Notes under the pieces: model-generated
The model's input: the letters and a program-made list of their open reading frames with translations, nothing else
Database searches by the model: none
What the model was told of the DNA's origin: nothing
Shown here: piece by piece, positions 1-6,783 of the stretch
Numbering within the stretch: the first letter of the stretch is position 1
Layout of the letters: each line of letters starts with the position of its first letter
NCBI GenBank assembly: GCA_964493945.1
Contig: CAZBQG010000173.1
Coordinates: 1 to 9,634, forward strand
Direction of reading: 5' to 3'
Source: CAZBQG01 sp964493945
GTDB lineage: Bacteria; Pseudomonadota; Alphaproteobacteria; Rhodospirillales; UBA2165
DNA: 9,634 bases
Position numbers and translations under genes: made by a program

Positions 1-1872
1 GTTTCAAATTTCAACACCAGGGATGGGTTCATCACGCCCCGCGAATTGGCCCGGACCAAAATCATCGCCGGCACCGGTTGCGGACTGATCACCAATCAAG
101 GTGCGTATCCCGACCCTTTGGGCGAGGGCAAAGGCTATTACAGCCAGATCGCCTTATACGACGACAAGTTCCTCCCGGGTTTCGAGGAGATTGCCGGCTA
201 TATCCATGATGCGGGGGCCGTTGCCATTCAACAGATACTCCATGCCGGGCGCTATGGTGGGATTGATCTGGGATATTGCGCCCAGCCATCCGCCGTGCCC
301 CAGACCCTGCCCCATTTCCGCCCGCCCCGTGAAATGAGCAAGGAACATATCCGCCAATGCATCAAACATCATTCGGAAGCCTGCCTCAGGGCGCTTAAGG
401 CGGGCTTCGACGGGGTGGAGATCACCAGCTTCATGGGCTATTTGCTGGCCAATTTCTGTTCCAAATTCACCAACCAGCGGACCGATGAATATGGCGGTGA
501 TACGGAAAACCGGGGCCGCTTCATGCGGGAATTGATCACCGACATTAAGGACACCATCGGCGAGGCCCCCCTGGTCATCCGCCTCAACGGGGCGGAGCTG
601 ATGGATAAATGGGGCGGGGATTCGGAAGACGAATGCCTGGAATTCATCCGCCAGGCCGCCGATTGCGGCGTCGATTTGCTGAGCATCACCGTCGGCTGGC
701 AGGAATCGCCCAACTCGTCTATCGGGCGGGACGTGCCGCCCGGCCATTGGAATTACCTGGCGGCCCGGGCCAAGAAAGAGCTGCCCGGTCTGCCCATCGC
801 CTTCGGCGTGCGCCTGCCCGATCCGGTTATGGCCAATCAATGCATTGCTGATGGCGAGTTCGATTTTTGGGAAGTCTGCCGCCCTTTGCTGGCCGATCCG
901 GAACTGATCCACAAGGCGGCTGATGGGCGGCTGAACGAGACCCGGAAATGCATCGGCTCGCTCAACTGTCTTTCCCGCATGTTCCGCGACCTGCCCTATA
1001 ACTGCACGGTCAATCCCATGCTGGGCCACGAGGTGGAGCCCGAATACAATATCAGTCCGGCGGCGGTGAAAAAGCGCGTCATGATCATCGGTGCGGGTCC
1101 GGCCGGGCTGGAATGCGCCATGGCGGCACATAAGCGTGGCCATAAAGTGGTGATCTTCGAAAAATCAGAAAGCATCGGCGGCGCGCTCCGGGGGTACGCC
1201 AATCACGACATCGCCAACCCGGAGGAACTCCGGTCTCTCTTAACCCATTACGAAGTGATGATCAAAAAACTGGGGATCGAAGTACGCCTGGGCACGGAAG
1301 CAGCACCCAAGATGATGCGCGCCCTGACCCATGAAGTGGATGCGGTGGTGCTGGCCACCGGGGCCCGGACGGATATGGTTGACCTGCCCATACCCGAAGA
1401 GGGCGCCCCCCTGGTGGACGCCATGGATGCGGCGCTGAACCGGGTTGAAATCCAGCCCAAGGTGGCCGTGCTGGGGGGGGGCAAGATCGGTCTGACATTG
1501 GCCGAATCCCTGGCCCAGACCGGCCATGAGGTAACAATCATCGAGCCGGGCTTTCGCATCGCTCAGGATTGTTCCCCCACCTGGAAATGGCGCCATAAAC
1601 AATGGGTTGATGATCTGGGTATCGAAACACTGACCAGCACCCGGACCCTGGCCATCACCAAAGAAGGTGTGGAGGTCGAAAACGCCCAAGGCGAGACCTG
1701 CATGATTGAGGCCGGCACCGTCATCGCCGCCGGCCCCGTGGTGCCCAATCAGGATTTGTGGATGGATTTTCAGTGGCTGGCCGATGAGCTGCACGGGGCG
1801 GGCGATACCAATGTTGCCCGCGATCTGACTCAGGCAATCCATGAAGGATACCAGCTGGGTTGCCGGATATAG
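1..1872 (+). CDS. FadH/TMADH-like NADH:flavin oxidoreductase with Fe-S motif (5' partial)
   Basis: The frame is open from base 1, so the gene begins upstream. The TTG at 46 lies inside the barrel domain and is not a credible start; by comparison with FadH roughly 25-35 residues are missing. Residue numbers below count from that TTG. Residues 1 to about 300 form an old-yellow-enzyme FMN barrel: ILHAGRY (His66), MGYLLANF (Tyr132, at the FadH catalytic Tyr), TNQRTDEYGGD, and RPLLADPEL near its end. An iron-sulfur segment follows with Cys302, Ser305, Cys308 and Cys320, where TMADH-type proteins have four Cys. The C-terminal half has two Rossmann motifs, GAGPAG (about 349-354) and GGGKIG (about 477-482), for FAD and NAD(P)H. 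Family members reduce enoyl/dienoyl-CoA double bonds or demethylate amines in the cytosol. The substrate is unknown here; Gln219 replaces the FadH-type catalytic His. It is the first gene of a pair with the 1879 gene. Family assignment is secure, specific reaction is not. Confidence 0.9.
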   Translation, partial: VSNFNTRDGFITPRELARTKIIAGTGCGLITNQGAYPDPLGEGKGYYSQIALYDDKFLPGFEEIAGYIHDAGAVAIQQILHAGRYGGIDLGYCAQPSAVPQTLPHFRPPREMSKEHIRQCIKHHSEACLRALKAGFDGVEITSFMGYLLANFCSKFTNQRTDEYGGDTENRGRFMRELITDIKDTIGEAPLVIRLNGAELMDKWGGDSEDECLEFIRQAADCGVDLLSITVGWQESPNSSIGRDVPPGHWNYLAARAKKELPGLPIAFGVRLPDPVMANQCIADGEFDFWEVCRPLLADPELIHKAADGRLNETRKCIGSLNCLSRMFRDLPYNCTVNPMLGHEVEPEYNISPAAVKKRVMIIGAGPAGLECAMAAHKRGHKVVIFEKSESIGGALRGYANHDIANPEELRSLLTHYEVMIKKLGIEVRLGTEAAPKMMRALTHEVDAVVLATGARTDMVDLPIPEEGAPLVDAMDAALNRVEIQPKVAVLGGGKIGLTLAESLAQTGHEVTIIEPGFRIAQDCSPTWKWRHKQWVDDLGIETLTSTRTLAITKEGVEVENAQGETCMIEAGTVIAAGPVVPNQDLWMDFQWLADELHGAGDTNVARDLTQAIHEGYQLGCRI

Positions 1873-1878
1873 AGCCCC

Positions 1879-2280
1879 ATGAACACCAGTGAATGGCAGA
1901 ACATCCTGGACGGCGCCGGCGACATGTTCGATGGCGTGCTACCCGGCGCACGCTTGGGGCTCCTGGGCTTGGGTGACGGCAGCACACCCCTCAGCCGCGT
2001 CAAGACGGATATGCTGGTCTGGACCCGGGTTGAAACGGGGATGGAAGCCCAATGCCTGCCCTTCGATGGTTTCCCCGTGCAAGATTTGGATCTGCTTTTC
2101 GCCGGGGATGATGATGTGCTGGAAGGGCTGGCGGGCGATCCCTTTACCCGTCTGGTGGAACGGGTCAGAGACGGGCTGATCCTGCTCTTTTACCTGAAAG
2201 AGCGCGACGATCTGGAGGAGCTGGGCTACGAAGATTTTTTCGAACGCCTCGGGCTCACCTTCATGGGGCCTTGCCGGTGA
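1879..2280 (+). CDS. Small acidic protein of unknown function (133 aa)
   Basis: I do not recognise this protein. It starts at ATG 1879, 6 nt after the TAG of the flavoenzyme, with no clear Shine-Dalgarno. Translation by coupling to the upstream gene is likely, and the two probably share an mRNA. The product is rich in Asp and Glu, with a Gly/Leu stretch (LGLLGLGDG, about residues 26-34), an acidic patch (FAGDDDVLEGL, about 75-85) and a C-terminal half that looks helical (RLVERVRDGLILLFYLKERDDLEEL). It has no signal peptide, membrane segment, Cys cluster motif or MoaD-like Gly-Gly end. Its GC-rich codon use matches its neighbours, supporting a real gene over a chance frame. It could be an accessory, assembly or regulatory protein for the flavoenzyme; this is inferred only from position. 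It ends 6 bp short of the stop codon of the convergent W-enzyme gene. Confidence 0.75.
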   Translation: MNTSEWQNILDGAGDMFDGVLPGARLGLLGLGDGSTPLSRVKTDMLVWTRVETGMEAQCLPFDGFPVQDLDLLFAGDDDVLEGLAGDPFTRLVERVRDGLILLFYLKERDDLEELGYEDFFERLGLTFMGPCR

Positions 2281-2286
2281 TTTTTC

Positions 2287-4218
2287 TTAAGCCGAAACCA
2301 ATTCCTCTTCCGGCTCTAAAATCCCACGCGCTTCCAGATCATCGGCGACATAACCCAGACCCAGCTTCTCCAGGGTCTGACGGGTGGGAATGGCGTTCTG
2401 GTTCCATCCCTTGAATTCATAATATTTGCTGAGCAGGGCCTGTTCGGATTCTTCGTCGCGCACGGCCCAATGATCTTCGGGCGGGCGTTCATCCTTGCGG
2501 CGTAGGCCCCTTCGCACATTTATCGCCCGCACCAGGGTGCGGATTCTCTGGCCCGCGGTCCATAAATCGTCCTTGCTCATTTCATTGCCGGTGGCCAGGG
2601 AAACGATCTCTGGCAGATTGTTCATATGATAGGCGATGTCGCCGCCGAACTGCCCCCGAAAGGAGGACACAAACCCGCAAAGGCCTAAGGAATCATCCAG
2701 ATAATGCATGGCCTCATTCCATTCCACGATGTCGCAGACCGCTTCATCGGAAATGTCGTGGCGCTTTTCCCAATTGAGGAAATATTGCTTGAATTTATCG
2801 TTGGGCACCGCAGCCCAATTATCCACATAATCCTGCCGTTCTTCCTTGGTGGGCAGGGGGTCCTGGGGGAAGGAGCCTTCGATCTGGGTGATGTTCATCT
2901 TCTCGCCGGTGGCGATCATCAGGAAAAATGCGGGGTTCAGTTTACCCAGCTTGATGGGCACCTGTTCGAATTTCTTCGTCGTATTATGATCATATGCCTC
3001 GGCCCCGTTGCCGATCTGGCGGGCCGCGTGATAGACGCCGTTGGCCAGGATATCCCCGATCCCTTCGCGGTTGACGATCTTATCCAGAAGATAGAAAAAC
3101 CGCTCAGGCGTCTCGGCCGGCAAATCCGGCAAATCCTTATCGGTCAGAATGCCTGCTTCATAAAGCTCCAGGGCGAAGGCCATCACCTGGGGCGTGGCAT
3201 AGGAATCCACGCCGTATTCCTGGGCAATGCCCAGAATTTTATAGGTAAAGTCTCGTTCTTGAAAAGCGGCCATGTGATAGGTGTCGCCGCCAAAACATTT
3301 ATAGCCGAATTTCTGCTGCTCCGGCTGGCTGATCTGATTGCGGCATTTCTTCGAACAATTATAGCAACCGGTCTGGCGGTCCATATTGTTGGTCTTGATC
3401 TTGTGCCAGCGGGCTTCCAGCTCTGGCGTCCAATAGCCCTTGATGCGGGTCCGGGCATTGCCCCAGGAAAAATTGTCGTGGTGGAAACTGTCATCCAGAT
3501 CGACCGCCATATTGTCGCCGCAGCCATCGCTCACATGGATTTTGTTGAGCAATCCCTGGGTGATCTCGAACAATTCGGACGGATAGGCGATGTTGATATC
3601 CTTGGTGCCCCTGACGGCGATGGCCTTCAAGCGCTTGTCGCCCATGATCACGCCCACGCCCCGGGCCGCACTTGCGTGATTGTGATCCATGGAGGCCATG
3701 AAGACCCGGTTTTCGCCGGCCAGGCCGATGGCCACCACCTGGAGCTTTTGATCTCCCAATTCGTTTTTCAGGAAATCCCCGGTTTCCGTCGTGCCCTTCC
3801 CCTGAAGATGGGTGGCGTCGCGTATTTCAACCTTGTCATTGTTGATATAGAGATAGACCAGATCGGGCGCCTTGCCCTTGATGACGATCTTGTCGTAACC
3901 TGCATACTTTAATTCGGGCCCGAAGAAGCCGCCGAATAGGGAATGGGACATGAGATTGGTCTGGGGCGAGAAAGTGTTCACCGCCATCCGGTTGGCCGCC
4001 GGCGCCGGTGTGCCATGGAGCAAGCCCGCGCTGAAAATCAAAAGATTATCGGGTGAAAAGGGATCCGTGTCGGGGGGAACCCGTTCGAATAATAATTTGG
4101 CCGCCGCCCCCTGCCCGCCCAGATAAAGCTGGGCCAGATCGGTCTCGGTCTCCACCTTTTCGATGCTGCCCCTGGATAAATCGATTTCCAGATCAAAACC
4201 TGTTTCCGCGTATCTCAT
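2287..4218 (-). CDS. Tungsten aldehyde:ferredoxin oxidoreductase family protein, BamB-type
   Basis: A complete 643-aa protein, longer than classical AOR (about 605 aa) and close to the benzoyl-CoA reductase subunit BamB (about 650 aa). The start MRYAETGFDLEIDLSRG and internal SPQTNLM, PELKYAGYDK, IGLAGENR, GDKRLKAIAVRGTKD, NARTR, GIGDILANGVY and DDSLGLC match this family. The [4Fe-4S] ligands are all present: Cys285, Cys288, Cys292 (C-x2-C-x3-C) and Cys514. Cys308 in YKCFGG sits, as I recall the BamB alignment, where BamB has its tungsten-ligating Cys. Family members carry a W-bis-pyranopterin cofactor and catalyse low-potential reactions: aldehyde oxidation in AOR, ATP-independent arene-CoA reduction in BamB. 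The ATG at 4218 has an upstream AGAGGT about 8 nt away. It lies 192 bp downstream of the broken carboxyltransferase. No BamC-like ferredoxin subunit is visible. Family certain; substrate (aldehyde or CoA ester) open. Confidence 0.93.
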   Translation of the reverse strand: MRYAETGFDLEIDLSRGSIEKVETETDLAQLYLGGQGAAAKLLFERVPPDTDPFSPDNLLIFSAGLLHGTPAPAANRMAVNTFSPQTNLMSHSLFGGFFGPELKYAGYDKIVIKGKAPDLVYLYINNDKVEIRDATHLQGKGTTETGDFLKNELGDQKLQVVAIGLAGENRVFMASMDHNHASAARGVGVIMGDKRLKAIAVRGTKDINIAYPSELFEITQGLLNKIHVSDGCGDNMAVDLDDSFHHDNFSWGNARTRIKGYWTPELEARWHKIKTNNMDRQTGCYNCSKKCRNQISQPEQQKFGYKCFGGDTYHMAAFQERDFTYKILGIAQEYGVDSYATPQVMAFALELYEAGILTDKDLPDLPAETPERFFYLLDKIVNREGIGDILANGVYHAARQIGNGAEAYDHNTTKKFEQVPIKLGKLNPAFFLMIATGEKMNITQIEGSFPQDPLPTKEERQDYVDNWAAVPNDKFKQYFLNWEKRHDISDEAVCDIVEWNEAMHYLDDSLGLCGFVSSFRGQFGGDIAYHMNNLPEIVSLATGNEMSKDDLWTAGQRIRTLVRAINVRRGLRRKDERPPEDHWAVRDEESEQALLSKYYEFKGWNQNAIPTRQTLEKLGLGYVADDLEARGILEPEEELVSA

Positions 4219-4410
4219 ATCTCGACCTCTATTGTCTCAAACTATTGCACGGCCAACCCGCAACGCCCCCCGCCAAAATCACCCCTGTTTGCGTTTTGAG
4301 ATTTTTATCACCGCCAATTTAAATCCAACGTAATTCAAAGGCAATGACCGCCTGAACATGTGAAGCGAAGGAACGGGCGGGCATACAAGTAATGTTTGGC
4401 ATTTGAGAAT
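4219..4410. other. 192-bp intergenic region upstream of the W-enzyme gene
   Basis: No gene is supported here. Base composition is mixed, with an AT-rich centre (about 4293-4345). Read on the - strand, a weak sigma70-like pair is visible: TTGCCT (4339-4344) and TAAATT (4316-4321), 17 bp apart, each matching consensus at 4 of 6 positions. This would give an untranslated leader near 90 nt containing G-rich stretches and the AGAGGT ribosome binding site just before ATG 4218. TCTCAAA (4235-4241) and TTTTGAGA (4294-4301) are inverted copies 52 bp apart, which may be chance. I see no convincing terminator for the upstream gene, so read-through transcription is also possible. Confidence 0.4.
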
Positions 4411-4746
4411 TCACCCCGGCTGCCTGCCCAGCTCAATCCAGTCACTCCCCCGCTCCAGGCGCAGATGCCCCAGGCCATTGCGTTTGCTCATCTCCCTTAC
4501 CAATGAGACCAGACCCCGCCCCACGCCAAGATATTGCCGGGGCGGGCCGGCGGCGCGCATGGCCTTGATTTCGCTCTCGCCTTTCATGATGTAGCGCAGC
4601 AAAAGCTCTTCATCGCTTAAGGTTGCCCCACCCATGGCCTGGCGGATTTCCTTGAGGCTCATATCCGTCAGGCCCTCATCGACCCGGGCCGCCAGCTCAC
4701 CCGCCCGGCGCAATCCGCAAAGCCGGTCTTTCAGGTTTTGATCCAT
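4411..4746 (-). CDS. Carboxyltransferase fragment 3 (C-terminal tail, 111 aa)
   Basis: The readable frame starts at an internal Met (MDQNLKDRL) that follows GEDSGAPW in the repaired protein. It contains the family tail motif SDEELLLRYIMKGESEIKAMRAAGPP (about residues 43-68), like the segment linking the carboxyltransferase core to the biotin carrier in other family members. After this it continues for about 40 residues (SLVREMSKRNGLGHLRLERGS) and stops without a biotin attachment site. No ribosome binding site stands before it, so alone it is unlikely to be translated. Confidence 0.6.
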   Translation of the reverse strand: MDQNLKDRLCGLRRAGELAARVDEGLTDMSLKEIRQAMGGATLSDEELLLRYIMKGESEIKAMRAAGPPRQYLGVGRGLVSLVREMSKRNGLGHLRLERGSDWIELGRQPG

Positions 4747-5609
4747 CCAGGGCGCACCCGAATCTTCGCCGTAAGCGCCCTGGCGAACAGGATAAGCTCG
4801 TCGATCACATGCTTGTAGCGCTCCCCCGCCACCACATTAATTGCCGCCTGGGTGACCACGAATTGGGAATGGGGCGTGATCATGATGGGATAGCCCATAT
4901 CCTGGCGCACCCGGATAATTTCATCCAACACCTCGCCGAAGCGGTCCATCAGGCCCATTTCCGCCAATTGGCTTTTCAGGTTGGAAATCACCCCGCCCGG
5001 CACCTGATGCACATATTGGACATGTTCGTAGCGGCTGGGCGCGCCCAGGGGCAGCCCCTCGGCCCGGGCGATGGCCCCCAGCCTCTCGCTCACCCCACGC
5101 AAGGGCGCCTCATCGATTTGGGGTTGGAAGCCCAGCAGCCTGGCGTTGGCGGCAACATTGAACAAAGAGGGCTGGGCTGAACCCTCGGCCAAAGGAGGAA
5201 TGCCCGTATGCAGGATTCTAATCCCTGCCTTCAGCGCCTCCATATAAACAAGATCTGCCAGACCCGTGGTGCAATGGGAATGAAGTTCGAACGCCACATC
5301 CCCCGCCGCGGTGACCATGCCCGGCAACAGGCTCCGGGCCCGGTCCGGGGTGAGCAGCCCGCCCTGATCATTGAGATAGATGGCGTCTGGCGCGAAATCC
5401 AGCAATTGGTTTGTTTTGTCCGCGTAATAATCATCCGTGTGGCGGGGCGACAGGGAATAAGACAGGGCCAGCACAATCTGTAGGCCGAAGCCACGCAGCA
5501 GCGGCACCAGCCAGGGCAGCACCCGCGTGATCTGATCGGTCGTGTTGGCCGTTATCTGCACCCGGTTGAGCGCCCCGATTTCCGTGATGCGCTGGTAGAA
5601 GAGCTTCAA
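4731..5609 (-). CDS. Carboxyltransferase fragment 2 (central barrel and PYC-like domain)
   Basis: This is the largest readable piece (292 aa from TTG 5609; the frame opens at about 5630). Residues 1-150 complete the barrel: LSYSLSPRHTDDYY, IYLNDQGGLLTP with Asn80 where the family has the carboxylated Lys, the metal ligands His110 and His112 in ELHSHCTTGL, and PPLAEGSAQPS. Residues about 170-276 match the conserved C-terminal carboxyltransferase domain, with HQVPGGVISNLKSQL and ITPHSQFVVTQAAINV. The last 16 residues after FA (residue 276) are out of frame and end at a chance TGA. No ribosome binding site is evident before the TTG. Confidence 0.65.
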   Translation of the reverse strand: MKLFYQRITEIGALNRVQITANTTDQITRVLPWLVPLLRGFGLQIVLALSYSLSPRHTDDYYADKTNQLLDFAPDAIYLNDQGGLLTPDRARSLLPGMVTAAGDVAFELHSHCTTGLADLVYMEALKAGIRILHTGIPPLAEGSAQPSLFNVAANARLLGFQPQIDEAPLRGVSERLGAIARAEGLPLGAPSRYEHVQYVHQVPGGVISNLKSQLAEMGLMDRFGEVLDEIIRVRQDMGYPIMITPHSQFVVTQAAINVVAGERYKHVIDELILFARALTAKIRVRPGWIKT

Positions 5610-5899
5610 GATGGCGCGGGCGGCGACGCCTCAAACGGATGAAGCCCGGCATTGGCCATGGCCGATTTGACCGTGTCCGGCATCTTTTGGGCGGCCATGC
5701 GGGCCATGTCCCAGGGGTCTTCTTTCTGGTCGCGCACCAGTTTCTTGAAATAGGTTCCGCTGATCGGCGCCTCCACGGCATGGAAGCCGGCCCGGCCGAT
5801 ATCCTGGGCCTCCGCTTCGGCCATGCCGATACGCAGGCCCGACGCCCACAGGCTTTGCGATCCGTCGCGGAAACTGGTATCGACAAAGCGGACTTTCAT
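5606..5899 (-). CDS. Carboxyltransferase fragment 1 (N-terminal, 97 aa)
   Basis: This is the N-terminal part of the barrel as actually readable. It holds the substrate/metal motif VDTSFRDGSQSLWA (Asp7, Arg11, Asp12), corresponding to DTTxRDGxQS of oxaloacetate decarboxylase and pyruvate carboxylase, then EDPWDMARM and the MPDTV strand. The frame closes at a TGA (5606-5608), three codons after the family match stops. The last residues APS are frameshifted. The TGA overlaps the TTG at 5607-5609 that opens the next fragment, which on its own could look like translational coupling, but no family member I know splits the barrel here. Confidence 0.6.
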   Translation of the reverse strand: MKVRFVDTSFRDGSQSLWASGLRIGMAEAEAQDIGRAGFHAVEAPISGTYFKKLVRDQKEDPWDMARMAAQKMPDTVKSAMANAGLHPFEASPPAPS

Positions 5900-5911
5900 G
5901 ATCCGCCCCCC

Positions 5912-6757
5912 TCAGGTGCCATCCCGGCCGGGACGGTTGATGGTATAATCGCCAGCCCGCCCCAGAAAAGGCTGCAACAACAGCCAATCGAAGCGCAGAT
6001 ATTTAGCCTCGCGAAACTCTTCGATGCCGATTTCCATCTCCTCATGGCCCGCTTCCGGCTGGGCGCGGTAGGTCCCGAAAATCCGGTCCCACCAGGGCAG
6101 GTTGAAGCCGAAATTGCTGTTGGTCTCGTGGGGCAGGCTGGAATGATGCACCCGGTGCATGTCGGGCGTGACCACCACCAGACGCAAAATCCCGTCAATG
6201 GCGGGCGGAATTCGGATATTGCCGTGATTGAACATGGCCGTCGCGTTGAGCAACACTTCGAAAATCACCACGGCCACGGCGGGCGCGCCCAAAAGTGCCA
6301 CGCCGGCCAGCTTTATGCACATGGAGAGCAATATTTCGAAGGGATGAAACCTGGCCCCTGTCGTCATATCGTAATCCAGATCGGCGTGATGGAGGCGGTG
6401 CAGGCGCCAGAACATTGGCACGGCATGGACCATGACATGTTGCAGATAAATCATAAAATCCAGCACCAATACCGAAAGAATGATGGCCAGGGCGGAAGGC
6501 ACCGCCCATAAATTCAGCAGGCCCCAGCCCCGTTCGGCGGCGATAACGGAAACGCCCACCGCCACGACGGGAAAGATAAAACGCAGGGCGGCCGTGTTGA
6601 AAAAAACCAGGGCAAAATTGCTGGGCCAGCGGCGCCAGCGCGAAAACAGCAAGGCTCGCCGGGGGCGGATGAATTCCCAAGCCCCAATGAGAAGCAACAT
6701 GCCGAAAAAAAAGCCCAGGCGGATCACCGGTTCGTTGGCGAGAATAAATTCCTTCAT
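5912..6757 (-). CDS. Sterol desaturase / fatty acid hydroxylase family membrane protein
   Basis: A 281-aa integral membrane protein of the di-iron hydroxylase superfamily, which uses O2 and an electron donor to hydroxylate or desaturate lipids. The histidine boxes are complete: H107-x3-H111, H120-x2-H123-H124 (HRLHH), H138 in RFHPFE, H178 in NHGN, and H201-x2-H204-H205 (HRVHH) with H210. Hydrophobic spans lie at about residues 11-29, 46-72, 85-105 and 143-176. Length is normal for the bacterial family. ATG 6757 has GGGGAGG only 2 nt upstream, so initiation may be modest. It leads the leftward operon, 12 nt before the carboxyltransferase, and is divergent from the TRAP operon across an 81-bp control region. 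Its O2 need contrasts with the oxygen-sensitive type of enzyme encoded further downstream. The lipid or isoprenoid substrate cannot be told. Confidence 0.88.
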   Translation of the reverse strand: MKEFILANEPVIRLGFFFGMLLLIGAWEFIRPRRALLFSRWRRWPSNFALVFFNTAALRFIFPVVAVGVSVIAAERGWGLLNLWAVPSALAIILSVLVLDFMIYLQHVMVHAVPMFWRLHRLHHADLDYDMTTGARFHPFEILLSMCIKLAGVALLGAPAVAVVIFEVLLNATAMFNHGNIRIPPAIDGILRLVVVTPDMHRVHHSSLPHETNSNFGFNLPWWDRIFGTYRAQPEAGHEEMEIGIEEFREAKYLRFDWLLLQPFLGRAGDYTINRPGRDGT

Positions 6758-6783
6758 GGCCTCCCCGCCGCCTTCCGTGGCAC

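Larger units (their letters stand above)
4411..5899 (-). pseudogene. Pyruvate-carboxylase-B / oxaloacetate-decarboxylase-like carboxyltransferase, double frameshift
   Basis: Three overlapping frames together spell one HMGL-like carboxyltransferase of about 496 residues. Adding one C (coding strand) at about 5618-5620 turns the ending ...FEASPPAPS-stop into ...FEASPP-RAILKLFYQRI. Adding one C at about 4782-4783 turns ...LILFARALTAK into ...LILFA-QGAYGEDSGAPW-MDQNLKDRL. Both repaired joins read as natural family sequence. The family moves CO2 between a carboxylated substrate and biotin, or decarboxylates oxaloacetate, through a metal in a barrel. The metal-site Asp (VDTSFRDG) and His pair (LHSHCTTG) remain, but the carboxylated Lys of the usual KD motif is Asn (YLNDQGG). 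The C-terminus lacks a biotinyl domain (no MKM-type motif), so a separate carrier would be needed. ATG 5899 is 12 nt after the hydroxylase stop, so the two are co-transcribed. It is either a decaying gene or carries two sequencing errors. Confidence 0.8.

Noticed and set aside
46..48. TTG as the start of the flavoenzyme
   Set aside because: The frame is open to base 1 and upstream codons (NTRDGFITP) still match the family, so the true start is outside the window.
154..1143. 329-codon open frame on the - strand opposite the flavoenzyme
   Set aside because: Shadow of the real gene; no recognisable domain and His/Gln/Pro-rich composition typical of antisense frames.
2704..3912. 402-codon open frame on the + strand opposite the W-enzyme gene
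   Set aside because: It lies wholly inside a certain AOR-family gene, shows no family motif, has no ribosome site, and is explained by the codon bias of the real gene.
4219..4340. Molybdenum/tungsten cofactor riboswitch or G-quadruplex upstream of the W-enzyme
   Set aside because: G-rich runs are present, but I could not fold a convincing conserved architecture, and the G tracts do not give four separated runs of three.
4411..4746. Biotinyl domain at the end of the carboxyltransferase
   Set aside because: No MKM-like attachment motif; the tail ends soon after the MRAAGPP segment.
5639..6511. 290-codon + strand frame across the hydroxylase and carboxyltransferase
   Set aside because: Antisense to two genes with clear family motifs; it even crosses their boundary.
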